A stretch of 64,000 nt of DNA from Pseudomonas sp. TNT3 (GCF_010095445.2 NZ_WFGV02000027.1:16286-80285); one strand, 5' to 3'; counted from the first letter of the stretch, positions 1 to 8,733 are shown. The notes: a model not told the origin generated them from the sequence alone. Numbers and translations: made by a program.

Positions 1-1
1 C

Positions 2-829
2 TCGTTTTCTGCCGCCGCTCGAGCACTGGGCAAAGTGCCGTCGGCGGTGAGCATGGGCATTGGCAACCTCGAAGCAGAATTGGGTTACTCGCTGTTCGAT
101 CGCAGCCACCGGGAACCGGTGCCGACTGCCATGGCCCACGCGCTGATGCCCCACGCGCGACTGATCGCCGAGCAGCTCAAGCAGTTGCAGGTGCATGCCA
201 TCGAGCTGTCGCTGGGCCTGGAAAGCAAGTTGTCGATTGGCGTGGTGGCAGACATCGACAAGCGTCGACTGATGGCGGCGATCAAGGTCATCACCGAGCG
301 ACATCCGCTGCTGGACATCGAGGTGCTCAGCGCACCGCAGGATGATGTGTTGGCCTTGCTGCACAGCGGCAGGGTCAGCGTCTGCCTGGCCTTCGCCGGG
401 TTGAGCATGAACGTGCTTGAGCGTTTCCAGTTTGTCGGCACAGAACGGATGATCGCCACGCTCTCGGCGGACAATCCGCTGTTTCAGGGGCAGGATCTGT
501 ATCTGGAGGATTTGGTGAACGTGCGGCAAATCATCGTCGCCAGCCGCGACTTGCCGATCAGCGATACACGGCCATTGGTGGCTGAGTCGTATTGGCGCAC
601 CGACACGCTGGCGATGGCGCTGGACATGGTCGAAGCCGGTTTGGGGTGGGGGAATTTTCCATTGTCAGTGGTGCAGCCCTTACTCGACGCAGGCCGACTC
701 AAACGCCTGAGTTTTCGTAATATCGAGAACGGGTTGGTGTTGCCGGTGCATGCGATATGGCTCAAGAGTCAGCCTTTGCAGAAGGGGGCGTTGGCGGTTG
801 TAGAACTTCTGGCCAACACAAATTCCTGA
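2..829 (+). CDS. LysR-family transcriptional regulator (5' end outside window)
   Basis: The reading frame is open from base 2, so the gene begins upstream of the window; 275 residues are visible. The first visible residues (SFSAAARALGKVPSAVS) read as the recognition part of a LysR winged helix-turn-helix. The rest, with YSLFDRSHREPVPT followed by a linker helix and a substrate-binding-like domain, matches the family plan, in which the C-terminal domain binds a small effector. Only about 20-25 codons should be missing against the usual ~300 residues. The target and ligand cannot be deduced because the upstream neighbour is not in view. Confidence 0.88.
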   Translation, partial: SFSAAARALGKVPSAVSMGIGNLEAELGYSLFDRSHREPVPTAMAHALMPHARLIAEQLKQLQVHAIELSLGLESKLSIGVVADIDKRRLMAAIKVITERHPLLDIEVLSAPQDDVLALLHSGRVSVCLAFAGLSMNVLERFQFVGTERMIATLSADNPLFQGQDLYLEDLVNVRQIIVASRDLPISDTRPLVAESYWRTDTLAMALDMVEAGLGWGNFPLSVVQPLLDAGRLKRLSFRNIENGLVLPVHAIWLKSQPLQKGALAVVELLANTNS

Positions 830-848
830 TACCTGATCCGCCCCGACT

Positions 849-954
849 GTAGGAGCTGCCGAGTGAAACGAGGCTGCGATCTTTTGATCTTGTTCTTTCC
901 AAATGAAGATCAGGATCAAAAGATCGCAGCCTCGTTTCACTCGACAGCTCCTAC
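849..954. repeat. REP-type long inverted repeat (family A)
   Basis: Two arms of about 45 bases, beginning GTAGGAGCTG and ending CAGCTCCTAC, face each other around a short centre. Both contain CGAGTGAAACGAGGCTGCGA and a GATCTTTTGATC-like core. A close relative lies at 41612-41704. The right end carries an 11-base direct duplication (AGCTCCTACAC twice, about 945-966). It could fold on either strand between the LysR gene and gntR. Confidence 0.8.
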
Positions 955-994
955 ACAGCTCCTACACAGCGGCCACACAGCTCCCGCAAGGAAG

Positions 995-2026
995 CTACGT
1001 ACTCTCGCGCACCTTCAATTCAAACCCCATGTCCTGCACCGGTTTGGCCACCGTGTTGCCGGCCAGCAAGGTCAGCATCAACTCTGCCGAACGACGGCCA
1101 ATGGCCTCGCGTGGCGTGCTGATGCTGCTCAAGCGCGGGACCATGTGGGCCGAAGCCGGCAGGTCGTTGAAGCCCAGGATCGCCACTTGTTCGGGGATCT
1201 TGATCCCGCAGCGCATCGCCTCCAGCAGCGCACCCTGAGCCAGGTCGTCGTTGCCGAAGAAAATCGCATCGACATCCGGGTGACTGGCCATCAGCTGCAG
1301 AAACAACTCCCCGCCCAACCCGACAGACGACGCACGCGGGGTCAGGATCTCCAGATCCGGATCGTACAGGCCAGCCTTTTGCAGCGCTTTGCGGAAGCCT
1401 TCACCGCGCAGCAAGGTGCGTTGATCCAGCTGCGCGCCGATGTAAGCCAGGCGCTTGCGGCCACGGGACAGTAAATGTTGCGCCGCGGTTTCGCCCGCCG
1501 CGAGTTGCGAAAATCCCACGCAGTTCAAGCCGGCCGCACTGTCGAGTTCCATCATGTACACGCAAGGTATGTTGCTGGCTTCGATCATCCGTCGCGAGCT
1601 TTCGGTGCGGTCGAAACCGGTCAGCAACAAGCCGCGAGGCTGATATGCCATGTAGTTGCGCAGCAGGTTTTCTTCTTCGTCGCGGGAGTAGTGGAAGTTG
1701 CCGATCAGCACTTCGAAGCCCTTGGGGCGCAAAACCTGATGAATGGCTTCCAGCGTATCGATAAACAACAGGTTGGACAGCGACGGCACCAGCACAACCA
1801 CCGAATGACCCTGGGCAGACGCCAGCGCACGGGCGGCAGGGTTGACCACGTAGTTGAGCTCGAGGGCGGCTTTCTGGACTTTTTCCACCAGTTCGGTCGC
1901 CACGGTGCTGACTCCTCGCAAGGCGCGGGAGGCCGTGATCGGGCTGACGCCGGCCAGTCGGGCGACTTCGTTCAGGGTAGGGCGGCCAGTGGTGCGCGTA
2001 TTTTTATCGTTTTTAGGGGAGATCAT
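995..2026 (-). CDS. gntR: LacI-family gluconate operon repressor GntR
   Basis: A 343-residue LacI/GalR-type repressor. Residues near 18-40 form the helix-turn-helix and hinge (TLNEVARLAGVSPITASRALRG), followed by a periplasmic-binding-protein-like effector domain (FGNDDLAQGALLEAMRCG). In Pseudomonas, GntR represses gluconate uptake and phosphorylation until gluconate or a derivative releases it. It is divergent from gntK-gntP, and a GntR-type site overlaps its own promoter region, suggesting autoregulation. The ATG at 2026 gives the usual family length; an in-frame TTG at 2041 would add five residues, and neither has a strong Shine-Dalgarno sequence. Confidence 0.9.
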   Translation of the reverse strand: MISPKNDKNTRTTGRPTLNEVARLAGVSPITASRALRGVSTVATELVEKVQKAALELNYVVNPAARALASAQGHSVVVLVPSLSNLLFIDTLEAIHQVLRPKGFEVLIGNFHYSRDEEENLLRNYMAYQPRGLLLTGFDRTESSRRMIEASNIPCVYMMELDSAAGLNCVGFSQLAAGETAAQHLLSRGRKRLAYIGAQLDQRTLLRGEGFRKALQKAGLYDPDLEILTPRASSVGLGGELFLQLMASHPDVDAIFFGNDDLAQGALLEAMRCGIKIPEQVAILGFNDLPASAHMVPRLSSISTPREAIGRRSAELMLTLLAGNTVAKPVQDMGFELKVREST

Positions 2027-2060
2027 CGGACGGCTTGCCAAACAAAATTCGAGGCACTAA

Positions 2061-2072
2061 GGTAGCGCTGTC
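2061..2072. promoter_or_regulatory. GntR-type operator ahead of gntR
   Basis: GGTAGCGCTGTC preceded by ACTAA fits the pattern AC-N-AAG-N-TAGCGCT described for Pseudomonas GntR. It lies 34 bases upstream of the gntR start, so binding would close its own promoter. The assignment is by pattern only. Confidence 0.65.
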
Positions 2073-2211
2073 CCGAAGCAGCTGCAAATGCGTAAGCGAG
2101 TTTTGCCTGAACCTCGCTTTTCGGCGTTGGGAACGAAAATGCTGCAACCCACAAAAATGACAAGAAGGCGTCGGCAACTTCTACTTTTAGTCGAGTGTCC
2201 TAACTGACAAA

Positions 2212-2223
2212 GGTAGCGCTGTC
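2212..2223. promoter_or_regulatory. GntR-type operator ahead of gntK
   Basis: The sequence ACAAAGGTAGCGCTGTC again fits AC-N-AAG-N-TAGCGCT and shares GGTAGCGCTGTC with the site at 2061. It ends 18 bases before the gntK ATG, a position where a bound repressor would block transcription start or early elongation. Confidence 0.7.
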
Positions 2224-2241
2224 TGCGCGCTGAGGTGTTAC

Positions 2242-2775
2242 ATGAATCATCCCATCACCGCCCTGGTCATCATGGGTGTTGCCGGTTGCGGCAAAACTTG
2301 CGTCAGTGAAGCGTTGTGCCAGCTCAGCGGCGCGACTGCCATTGAAGGCGATACTTTCCACCCTGCCGCCAACATCGAAAAGATGAGCGCGGGTATCCCC
2401 CTTAACGATCAAGACCGTGCCGGCTGGCTCGACAGCCTGTGCGTCGAATTGCGCCGCGTCGATGCCAAGGGCGAACGCCCGGTGTTGACCTGCTCGGCCC
2501 TCAAACACAGTTATCGCGAAGTGTTGCGCAGTGCCTTGCCGGGCCTGGGTTTCGTGTTCCTCGAGTTAACGCCTGAAGTTGCCGCCGAGCGTGTGTCTCA
2601 TCGGCCCGGCCACTTCATGCCCTCGACCCTGATCGACAGCCAGTTCGCCACGCTCGAGTCGCCCAAGGGCGAGCCTCTGACCCTGGCACTGGACGCTTCC
2701 ATTCACAGCGTCGATGAGTTGGCCGTTCAAGCGCACCGCTGGTGGCTCGAACACGGCCTGAAACTCGCCGTATGA
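2242..2775 (+). CDS. gntK: Gluconokinase
   Basis: A 177-residue shikimate-kinase-fold enzyme that phosphorylates gluconate to 6-phosphogluconate, feeding the Entner-Doudoroff pathway. The P-loop is visible at residues 12-22 (GVAGCGKTCVS), followed by the GDTFHP substrate-site motif and CSALKHSYR, all typical of GntK. Length is normal. It is the first gene of gntK-gntP, divergent from gntR, with an operator just upstream and another between it and gntP. The ATG follows GAGGTGTTAC, an acceptable ribosome-binding region. Confidence 0.95.
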   Translation: MNHPITALVIMGVAGCGKTCVSEALCQLSGATAIEGDTFHPAANIEKMSAGIPLNDQDRAGWLDSLCVELRRVDAKGERPVLTCSALKHSYREVLRSALPGLGFVFLELTPEVAAERVSHRPGHFMPSTLIDSQFATLESPKGEPLTLALDASIHSVDELAVQAHRWWLEHGLKLAV

Positions 2776-2789
2776 GTTTTGCTCAAAAA

Positions 2790-2801
2790 GACAGCGCTGT
2801 C
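2790..2801. promoter_or_regulatory. Perfect palindrome between gntK and gntP, GntR-type
   Basis: GACAGCGCTGTC is a perfect 12-base palindrome sharing AGCGCTGTC with the two other sites. It sits in the 82-base gap between gntK and gntP, so it may give gntP its own GntR-controlled promoter or act as a secondary site for looping. Confidence 0.6.
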
Positions 2802-2857
2802 CTGATGGCTTGCGAATTACCCGCTTTAATAACAACAACAACCAGGAGACACCCCTA

Positions 2858-4210
2858 ATGTTTGGCATGTCCCACGAGACGTTTCTGCTGCTCGATGCAG
2901 TGGTGACGGTGATCGGGCTAATCGTCCTGATTACCAAGTTCAAGTTCCACCCGTTCATTGCCCTGATCATCGCCGCAGCATTCCTCGGCCTGACGTCCGG
3001 CATGCCGATCGGCACCATCATCAAGGCGTTCCAGGACGGCTTCGGTGGGGTGCTCGGTTTCGTCGGGATCATCCTGGCCCTGGGCACGATGCTCGGCAAA
3101 ATGATGGCGGAGTCGGGCGGGGCGGATCAGATTGCCCAGACCCTGATTCGTGCGTTCGGCAAGGACAAGGTGCAGTGGGCAATGATGTTCGCCGCCTTCC
3201 TGGTCGGCATCCCGCTGTTCTTCGAAATCGGTTTCGTGCTGTTGATTCCGCTGGTGTTCATCGTCGCGCGGCGTACCGGCGTGTCGATCATCAAGATCGG
3301 TATCCCGCTGCTCGCCGGCCTGTCGGCGGTGCACGGTCTGGTTCCGCCACACCCGGGCCCGTTGCTGGCCATTGGCGTGTTCGGTGCCGACATCGGTAAA
3401 ACCATTTTGTACGGGCTGATCGTGGCGCTGCCAACCGCCATCATTGCCGGGCCGATTTTCGGTACGTTCATCGCCAAGTACATTCCGGGCCATGCCAACC
3501 AGGAACTGGTGGATCAACTGGCTCGCGAGCCGGAAGCGACCAACCTGCCAAGCTTCAGCATCACCCTGATCACCGTGTTGCTCCCGGTGTTCCTGATGCT
3601 GCTGAAAACATTTGCCGACGTCGCGTTGCCGGATGGCCACTTCTTCCGCACGTGGATGGACATGATCGGTCACCCGATCTCGGCGTTGCTGCTGGCGTTG
3701 CTGCTGTCGCTGTATACCTTCGGTCACCGTCAGGGCATCGATTCCAAACGCATTCTCAAATTGCTCGACGCGAGTCTGGCACCGACGGCGGCGATCATTT
3801 TGATCATCGGCGCGGGCGGTGGCTTCAAGCAGATGCTGGTCACCAGCGGCGTGGGCGATGTGATCGGCCACATGGCGGTCAACGCACAGATCTCGCCGAT
3901 CCTGTTGGCGTGGCTGGTAGCGGCAGTGATTCGTGTCGCGACCGGTTCTGCCACTGTGGCGACCATCACTGGCGCGGGCATCGTGGTGCCGGTGGTGGGG
4001 ATGATTCCAGGTGTGAACCGCGAACTGCTGGTGTTGGCGACCGGTGCCGGTTCGCTGGTGCTGTCCCACGTCAACGACGCCGGTTTCTGGCTGGTGAAGC
4101 AGTACTTCAACATGACCGTGGCAGAAACCTTCAAGACCTGGACCGCGATGGAAACCATCCTGTCCGTGGTGGCGCTGGGCTTTATTCTGTTGTTGTCGAT
4201 GTTCGTTTAA
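2858..4210 (+). CDS. gntP: Gluconate:H+ symporter, GntP family
   Basis: A 450-residue inner-membrane permease with about a dozen hydrophobic segments spread over its length. The GntP/citrate-proton symporter hallmarks are seen: LAGLSAVHGLVPPHPGPL around residue 155-175, ATGSATVATITGAGIVVP and SHVNDAGFWLVKQYF near the C-terminus. It imports gluconate for phosphorylation by the upstream gntK. The start at 2858 is preferred over an in-frame codon at 2810 because AGGAG lies at 2844-2848 and the extra residues would be polar and Asn-rich. A palindromic GntR-type site precedes it. Confidence 0.95.
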   Translation: MFGMSHETFLLLDAVVTVIGLIVLITKFKFHPFIALIIAAAFLGLTSGMPIGTIIKAFQDGFGGVLGFVGIILALGTMLGKMMAESGGADQIAQTLIRAFGKDKVQWAMMFAAFLVGIPLFFEIGFVLLIPLVFIVARRTGVSIIKIGIPLLAGLSAVHGLVPPHPGPLLAIGVFGADIGKTILYGLIVALPTAIIAGPIFGTFIAKYIPGHANQELVDQLAREPEATNLPSFSITLITVLLPVFLMLLKTFADVALPDGHFFRTWMDMIGHPISALLLALLLSLYTFGHRQGIDSKRILKLLDASLAPTAAIILIIGAGGGFKQMLVTSGVGDVIGHMAVNAQISPILLAWLVAAVIRVATGSATVATITGAGIVVPVVGMIPGVNRELLVLATGAGSLVLSHVNDAGFWLVKQYFNMTVAETFKTWTAMETILSVVALGFILLLSMFV

Positions 4211-4225
4211 GAAGCACCACCGCAC

Positions 4226-4291
4226 TGATCGTTCCCATGCAGTGCTTGGGAACGATCAGCCACAAAAAAACCGCATCGCTGCGGTTTTTTT
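4226..4291. terminator. Terminator region between gntP and alaC
   Basis: Two inverted repeats follow gntP. The first has arms TGATCGTTCCCA (4226-4237) and TGGGAACGATCA (4247-4258). The second is AAAACCGCA-TCGC-TGCGGTTTT flanked by A and T runs (4264-4291), which works as an intrinsic terminator in both directions and so serves the convergent genes gntP and alaC. Confidence 0.85.
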
Positions 4292-4307
4292 GTAGCTGCT
4301 TGATCAC

Positions 4308-5525
4308 TCAGATGTTGGTCTTGCTGATCAATCCATCCGCCCTGAACATCCCGCGAATCCCGCGTACCGCCTGGCGAATCCGGTCCTGGTTTTCGATCAG
4401 CGCGAAGCGCACGTGATCATCCCCGTACTCCCCGAACCCCACACCCGGCGAGACGCAGACCTTGGCCTCGGCCAGCAGTTTCTTGGCGAACTCCAGCGAA
4501 CCCATGTGCGCATACGCGTCAGGAATCTTGGCCCACACGTACATCGAGGCTTTCGGGTTTTCGACCATCCAGCCCAGTTCATGCAGGCCTTTGACCAGCA
4601 CATTGCGGCGCTGGCGATACTGTTCGGCGATGTCTTTGACACACTGCTGATCGCCTTCCAGCGCCGCAATGGCCGCGACCTGCAGCGGGGTAAATGTGCC
4701 GTAGTCGTGGTAACTCTTGATCCGCGCCAGGGCGTTGACCAGTTCCGCGTTGCCGACCATGAAACCGATACGCCAGCCCGCCATGTTGTAGCTCTTGGAC
4801 AGGGTGAAAAACTCCACCGCAATGTCCTTGGCGCCCGGCACCTGCATGATCGACGGGGCTTTCCAGCCGTCGTAGACGATGTCGGCGTAGGCCAGATCGT
4901 GCACGACTAACACGTCGTACTGCTTGGCGAGGGCGATCACTCGCTCGAAGAAATCGAGCTCCACGCACTGGGCTGTCGGGTTGGACGGGAAGCCGAGGAT
5001 CATCATTTTCGGCTTCGGGATCGACCCTCGAATGGCGCGTTCGAGTTCGGCGAAGAAATCCACACCCGGAATCAGCGGCACCGACCGCACCTGGGCGCCG
5101 GCAATCACGGCACCGTAGATGTGAATCGGGTAGCTCGGGTTCGGCACCAGTACGGTGTCGCCCTGATCAAGGGTCGCCAGCATCAGATGCGCCAGGCCTT
5201 CCTTGGAACCGATCGTGACGATGGCCTCGGTTTCCGGGTCGATATCGACTTCGTAGCGATCCTTGTACCAGTTGGAAATCGCCCGACGCAGACGCGGAAT
5301 GCCCTTGGACGTGGAGTAGCCGTGGGTGTCTTCGCGCTGGGCGACGGTGACGAGTTTTTCGACGATATGCGGCGGCGTCGGGCCGTCAGGATTGCCCATG
5401 CTGAAGTCGATGATGTCTTCGCCACGACGACGGGCGGCCATCTTCAGCTCGGCAGTGATGTTGAAAACGTAAGGGGGGAGTCGATCTATGCGCGCAAAGC
5501 GGCGCGGCGAACCTTGTTCGGCCAT
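4308..5525 (-). CDS. alaC: Alanine aminotransferase AlaC (class I/II PLP aminotransferase)
   Basis: A 405-residue fold-type I aminotransferase. The N-terminus RLPPYVFNITAELK, the FSMGNPDGPTP motif and the PLP lysine in SKSYNMAGWRIGFM (about residue 240) match AlaC, which makes alanine from pyruvate and glutamate. The open frame continues upstream, but the ATG at 5525 gives family length (E. coli AlaC is 412) and the upstream codons look non-coding. It is divergent from the LysE-type exporter at 5665 and ends against the gntP terminator. Older annotation would call it a probable aspartate or glutamate-pyruvate aminotransferase. Confidence 0.9.
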   Translation of the reverse strand: MAEQGSPRRFARIDRLPPYVFNITAELKMAARRRGEDIIDFSMGNPDGPTPPHIVEKLVTVAQREDTHGYSTSKGIPRLRRAISNWYKDRYEVDIDPETEAIVTIGSKEGLAHLMLATLDQGDTVLVPNPSYPIHIYGAVIAGAQVRSVPLIPGVDFFAELERAIRGSIPKPKMMILGFPSNPTAQCVELDFFERVIALAKQYDVLVVHDLAYADIVYDGWKAPSIMQVPGAKDIAVEFFTLSKSYNMAGWRIGFMVGNAELVNALARIKSYHDYGTFTPLQVAAIAALEGDQQCVKDIAEQYRQRRNVLVKGLHELGWMVENPKASMYVWAKIPDAYAHMGSLEFAKKLLAEAKVCVSPGVGFGEYGDDHVRFALIENQDRIRQAVRGIRGMFRADGLISKTNI

Positions 5526-5664
5526 TGTTGCCTCGGATAACGTAAGCGCCCGGAACCGTCCGAGCGACGCAGGCCACTGCGGTGGCCTGTGGCGGAATGT
5601 AAGGGCAGCTGTGGCAAACTGTCCAGCGGGTTTGTAAACAAATTTTTCCGAAGGAAACCGGTCG

Positions 5665-6327
5665 ATGGAATTCACCAGTGGCTTTTTGCTGAGCCTTTCG
5701 CTGTGCCTGGATATTGGTGTGGCCAATATCGCGATGATCACCCTGGCCATGCAGCGCGGCTATTTTCAAGGCTTTGCGCTGGGCTTGGGGACCTGTGTCG
5801 GCGACCTGATTTACGCGGTGCTGGCGCTGGCGGGCATGACGGTGTTGCTGCAGTACGAAACCGTACGCTGGGTGTTGTGGATTGGCGGTTCGGCGTTGTT
5901 GGTGTATTTCGCGGCGAAGATGATTTATTCGGCGATTCATCACGAAGCGGTGCTGGCGCAAACGGCGGAGGTGGGGCAGAACTCGCATCGCAAGGAGTTT
6001 TTCCGCGGGATCTTCCTCGCCATGTCGTCCCCCAGCGCCATTCTCTGGTTCGCGGCGGTGGGTGGCACCTTGATCGCTCGCTCCGGCGCTGCTGGCCCGG
6101 TCAGTTCGGCGTTGTTCCTGAGTGGATTCTTCTTTGCCGGGCTGCTCTGGAGTGCGGGTCTGTGCTTCGCGGCGAGTCATGGCGGCAAGTTGCTGGGCGA
6201 CAAACTGCTGCGTTATTCCTACATGGCATCAGCGGCGATCTTCTGCTATTTCGCGGTGTACGTGATCCTATCGGGCTACAACGAGTTTGTTGGTGGCGGT
6301 GCCGTCGAGCAGTTGCACACCCTGTAA
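5665..6327 (+). CDS. LysE-family amino acid exporter
   Basis: A 220-residue membrane protein with about six hydrophobic helices. The first carries the family start SGFLLSLSLCLDIGVANI, and SPSAILWFAAVGG appears in the middle. LysE/RhtB proteins export amino acids. AAGGA lies about ten bases before the ATG. It shares a 139-base divergent intergenic region with alaC, which would suit export of an amino acid linked to that enzyme, but this is an inference and the substrate is unknown. Confidence 0.85.
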   Translation: MEFTSGFLLSLSLCLDIGVANIAMITLAMQRGYFQGFALGLGTCVGDLIYAVLALAGMTVLLQYETVRWVLWIGGSALLVYFAAKMIYSAIHHEAVLAQTAEVGQNSHRKEFFRGIFLAMSSPSAILWFAAVGGTLIARSGAAGPVSSALFLSGFFFAGLLWSAGLCFAASHGGKLLGDKLLRYSYMASAAIFCYFAVYVILSGYNEFVGGGAVEQLHTL

Positions 6328-6394
6328 TTTGGCGAATCGGGTTTGGCTTCTATACTCCCAGCCGAACCCACTTTTTCATTCCAGGAGTCGAGTC

Positions 6395-6880
6395 ATGGAC
6401 GAGCAAGCACGTGTGGAACTGGCTGAACCTCGCTTCGAGCATGGACACTTCCTGCTGATCGCGGGGCTTGGTGGACGATTCACCCAGGAAACCGCCGGTG
6501 ACATTCCTGATCTGTGGGAAAAATTCATCCCCGAGATCGGCAAGATTCCTGGCCAAAAAAGCGAAGTCACCTACGGCATCTGCTGCAATCCGGATGGCCA
6601 GGGTGGTTTCGAATACATCGCCGGTGTCGAAATCAGCAAGCTCGATGACCTGCCCGAGAAATATCGCTGGGTCGAGGTTCAACCTCAGAAGTACGCGGTA
6701 TTCGAGCACAAGGGCTCGCTGGATAAACTGCCGGAGGTCTTTCAGTACATCTGGCATACCTGGCTGCCGCAATCCGGACACGAGGCGGCGGACGCTCCGG
6801 AATTCGAGCGTTACAGCGAAGACTACAATCCGAAACTCAACACTGGCGTGCTGGAAATCTGGCTGCCGCTCAAGGCGTAA
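6395..6880 (+). CDS. GyrI-like / effector-binding domain protein
   Basis: A 161-residue stand-alone protein resembling the GyrI-like small-molecule-binding domain also found at the C-terminus of AraC-type regulators. Characteristic stretches are FTQETAGDIPDLWEKF, YGICCNPDG, YIAGVEI and the C-terminal YNPKLNTGVLEIWLPL. No DNA-binding domain is present, so it more likely binds or hydrolyses a small molecule than regulates transcription. The ATG at 6395 follows CCAGGAGTCG; an upstream in-frame codon would overlap the LysE-type gene. Confidence 0.8.
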   Translation: MDEQARVELAEPRFEHGHFLLIAGLGGRFTQETAGDIPDLWEKFIPEIGKIPGQKSEVTYGICCNPDGQGGFEYIAGVEISKLDDLPEKYRWVEVQPQKYAVFEHKGSLDKLPEVFQYIWHTWLPQSGHEAADAPEFERYSEDYNPKLNTGVLEIWLPLKA

Positions 6881-6925
6881 TAATTTATGATCGCCAACCT
6901 TCTTCATCGCTGACTTCGAGTTGCC

Positions 6926-7414
6926 ATGACCCTTGTTATTCGCCACGTCACGCCTGCTGACCTGGACCGCTGCTACAGCATCGAAACCGTCGCCTACGAA
7001 GGCGACGAAGCCGCCACTCGCGAAAAGATCGCGACCCGCATTGCCACCTGGCCCGAAGGTTTCATCGTCGCCGAGGTGGAGGGCGTTGTCGCCGGCTTCA
7101 TCAATTCCGGCGCGGCGTTTGAAGTGGAAATGTCGGACGAGGCGTTCAAGGAGCTGATCGGCCACGACCCGGCAGGCCCGCATGTGGTGATCATGTCAGT
7201 GGTGGTTCATCCGGATTATCAGGGGCAGGGTGTGGCGAAGCGTTTGATGGAAGAGTTCATCGAGCGCATGCGCGCCATGGGCAAGGTCAGCATCAACCTG
7301 ATGTGCAAGGAGCGGCATGTGCCGTTTTACGCCGGATTCGGGTTTGCCTACGTCAAGCCATCGACGTCGGATCACGGCGGGATGGCGTGGCATGAGATGG
7401 TGCTGACGTTATAG
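6926..7414 (+). CDS. GNAT-family N-acetyltransferase
   Basis: A 162-residue acetyltransferase. The acetyl-CoA-binding motif A is visible as VIMSVVVHPDYQGQGVAKRLMEEF (residues 90-112), followed by LMCKERHVPFYAGFGF, typical of the C-terminal half of GNAT enzymes. Its organisation (MTLVIRHVTPADLDRCYSIE at the N-terminus) resembles arylalkylamine-N-acetyltransferase-like members. It follows the GyrI-like gene by 45 bases on the same strand and may be co-transcribed. The substrate is unknown. Confidence 0.88.
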   Translation: MTLVIRHVTPADLDRCYSIETVAYEGDEAATREKIATRIATWPEGFIVAEVEGVVAGFINSGAAFEVEMSDEAFKELIGHDPAGPHVVIMSVVVHPDYQGQGVAKRLMEEFIERMRAMGKVSINLMCKERHVPFYAGFGFAYVKPSTSDHGGMAWHEMVLTL

Positions 7415-7428
7415 TCAGTGAAGATCAA

Positions 7429-7483
7429 CTGTGGGCGAAAAGCTTGCTCGCGATAGCGATCTCAAAGACGCCATCGCGAGCAG
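7429..7483. repeat. Short degenerate REP doublet
   Basis: CTGTGGG...GCTTGCTCGCGATAGCG faces CGCCATCGCGAGCAG, the typical facing REP halves, but the second arm is cut short. It lies between two convergent genes. Confidence 0.55.
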
Positions 7484-7490
7484 AGATGTG

Positions 7491-8096
7491 TCAGTAAAGA
7501 CTGTCGCGCACCCTCGCCGGGGCTTCCCGGTCATAGGTCTCGGCATCGAACGCCCCATCATTCAAACGCTTGTGAAACGCGCCCGCCGTCGGCAGCGCAG
7601 AGCGGTCGAGGTAGGTCTGAGGGTTCCACACATCGGAACGCACCATCGCCTTCGAGCAATGAAAATACGCCGCCTCCACTGTCACCAGCATCACCGTGCG
7701 TGCGGGTTTGCCGTTCACCGCGAAGCTGTTCAACAGCTCCGGCTCGGCACTGATCTGCGCGCTGCCGTTAACCCGCAAGGTCTCGCCAATCCCCGGAATG
7801 ATGAACAGCAATGACACCCTTGAATCCAGCACGACATTGCGCAGGGTGTCGATGCGGTTGTTGCCCGGACGGTCCGGAATGGCCAGCGTTCGCGAGTCGA
7901 TAATCCGCACGAAACCCGGCATGTCACCCCTTGGCGAACCGTCCATGCCATCCGGGCCGACCGAGCTGATGATCACGAGCGGGGAAGCACGGACCATCGC
8001 CTGATAATCCTCGTTCAAGAAAGGGATTTGCTTGCGTACGGCGCGATCGTGGGGTTGGCCGTAAATGGCCTCCAGTGCTTCGATGCTATTGAGCAT
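7491..8096 (-). CDS. Pyridoxamine 5'-phosphate oxidase-fold (FMN-binding) protein
   Basis: A 201-residue PNPOx-like split-barrel protein. Typical elements are PLVIISSVGPDGMDGSPRGD (residues 38-57), NNRIDTLRNVV, RVSLLFIIPGIGETLRVNG and a C-terminal QTYLDRSALPTAG. The family binds FMN or F420, and many members are of unknown activity. The ATG at 8096 follows AAGGAGATAATT on the minus strand and overlaps the end of the upstream GNAT gene by 11 bases, indicating translational coupling. It is not the biosynthetic PdxH, which is longer and has a different ending. Confidence 0.85.
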   Translation of the reverse strand: MLNSIEALEAIYGQPHDRAVRKQIPFLNEDYQAMVRASPLVIISSVGPDGMDGSPRGDMPGFVRIIDSRTLAIPDRPGNNRIDTLRNVVLDSRVSLLFIIPGIGETLRVNGSAQISAEPELLNSFAVNGKPARTVMLVTVEAAYFHCSKAMVRSDVWNPQTYLDRSALPTAGAFHKRLNDGAFDAETYDREAPARVRDSLY

Positions 8097-8592
8097 AATT
8101 ATCTCCTTGAAAAAACAGACCCATGCGCCGTTCAAAACCGACACGGCCCTTGTACGCTTCGCCGGTATCGACCCAGCCGAATTTTGCGTAAAGCGCGATC
8201 GCCGCTTCGTTATCCGCGTCCACCGACAGTTCCAGTCCCTTGATCTCCGGCCAGGCCAGGCGCGCCACTTCCGGCAGCGCTTGCAGGCAAGCCTTGCCGT
8301 AGCCTTTGCCCTGAGCCCGTTGATCGACTTGCAGTGCATGCAGCGTGGCGCTGTGTTCGTTCGCCCAGGCAGGCAATACCGGCGGGCGTTTGAGCAGCAG
8401 GAACGCGACGGGAACGTCCTCGACCAGCAAGGCAAATCCTTTGACGCCGGGGCCGGGTTTGGACAGCAGGGAATGCAGCGCTCCGAAGATATCGCCGCAA
8501 AACCTGATTTGTTTCGGATGCACTTCGATGGCCTCGACCTGTTGGCGCTGGAGCGTATTCAGGCTTTCGTAAGGCACAAGCTGGGCTGTCAC
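8086..8592 (-). CDS. GNAT-family N-acetyltransferase
   Basis: A 168-residue acetyltransferase with motif A as HALQVDQRAQGKGYGKACL (residues 86-104) and the downstream LSVDADNEAAIALYAKFGWV, both diagnostic of GNAT enzymes. It overlaps the start of the downstream PNPOx-fold gene by 11 bases, so the two are very likely one transcript. The substrate is unknown. Confidence 0.88.
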   Translation of the reverse strand: MTAQLVPYESLNTLQRQQVEAIEVHPKQIRFCGDIFGALHSLLSKPGPGVKGFALLVEDVPVAFLLLKRPPVLPAWANEHSATLHALQVDQRAQGKGYGKACLQALPEVARLAWPEIKGLELSVDADNEAAIALYAKFGWVDTGEAYKGRVGFERRMGLFFQGDNYAQ

Positions 8593-8733
8593 TGGAGTGT
8601 CCTTTTTCCAACAGAATCGAGCCTCGGATTCTAGCGAGTTTGTGTCCGTGGATTATTTTTATTTGGGCTGTCGAATGGGCGTCGGTTCAGACGACTAAGG
8701 GTGTCTTCACAACAATACACACGGAGAACCCTC

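Noticed and set aside
2918..4225. A 435-codon open frame antisense to gntP
   Set aside because: It is very rich in His, Gln, Arg and Asp, as expected of an antisense shadow in GC-rich DNA, and gntP is certain.
8065..8634. Open frame of 189 codons opposite the PNPOx and GNAT genes
   Set aside because: No motif, and both opposite-strand genes have clear family signatures and ribosome-binding sites.
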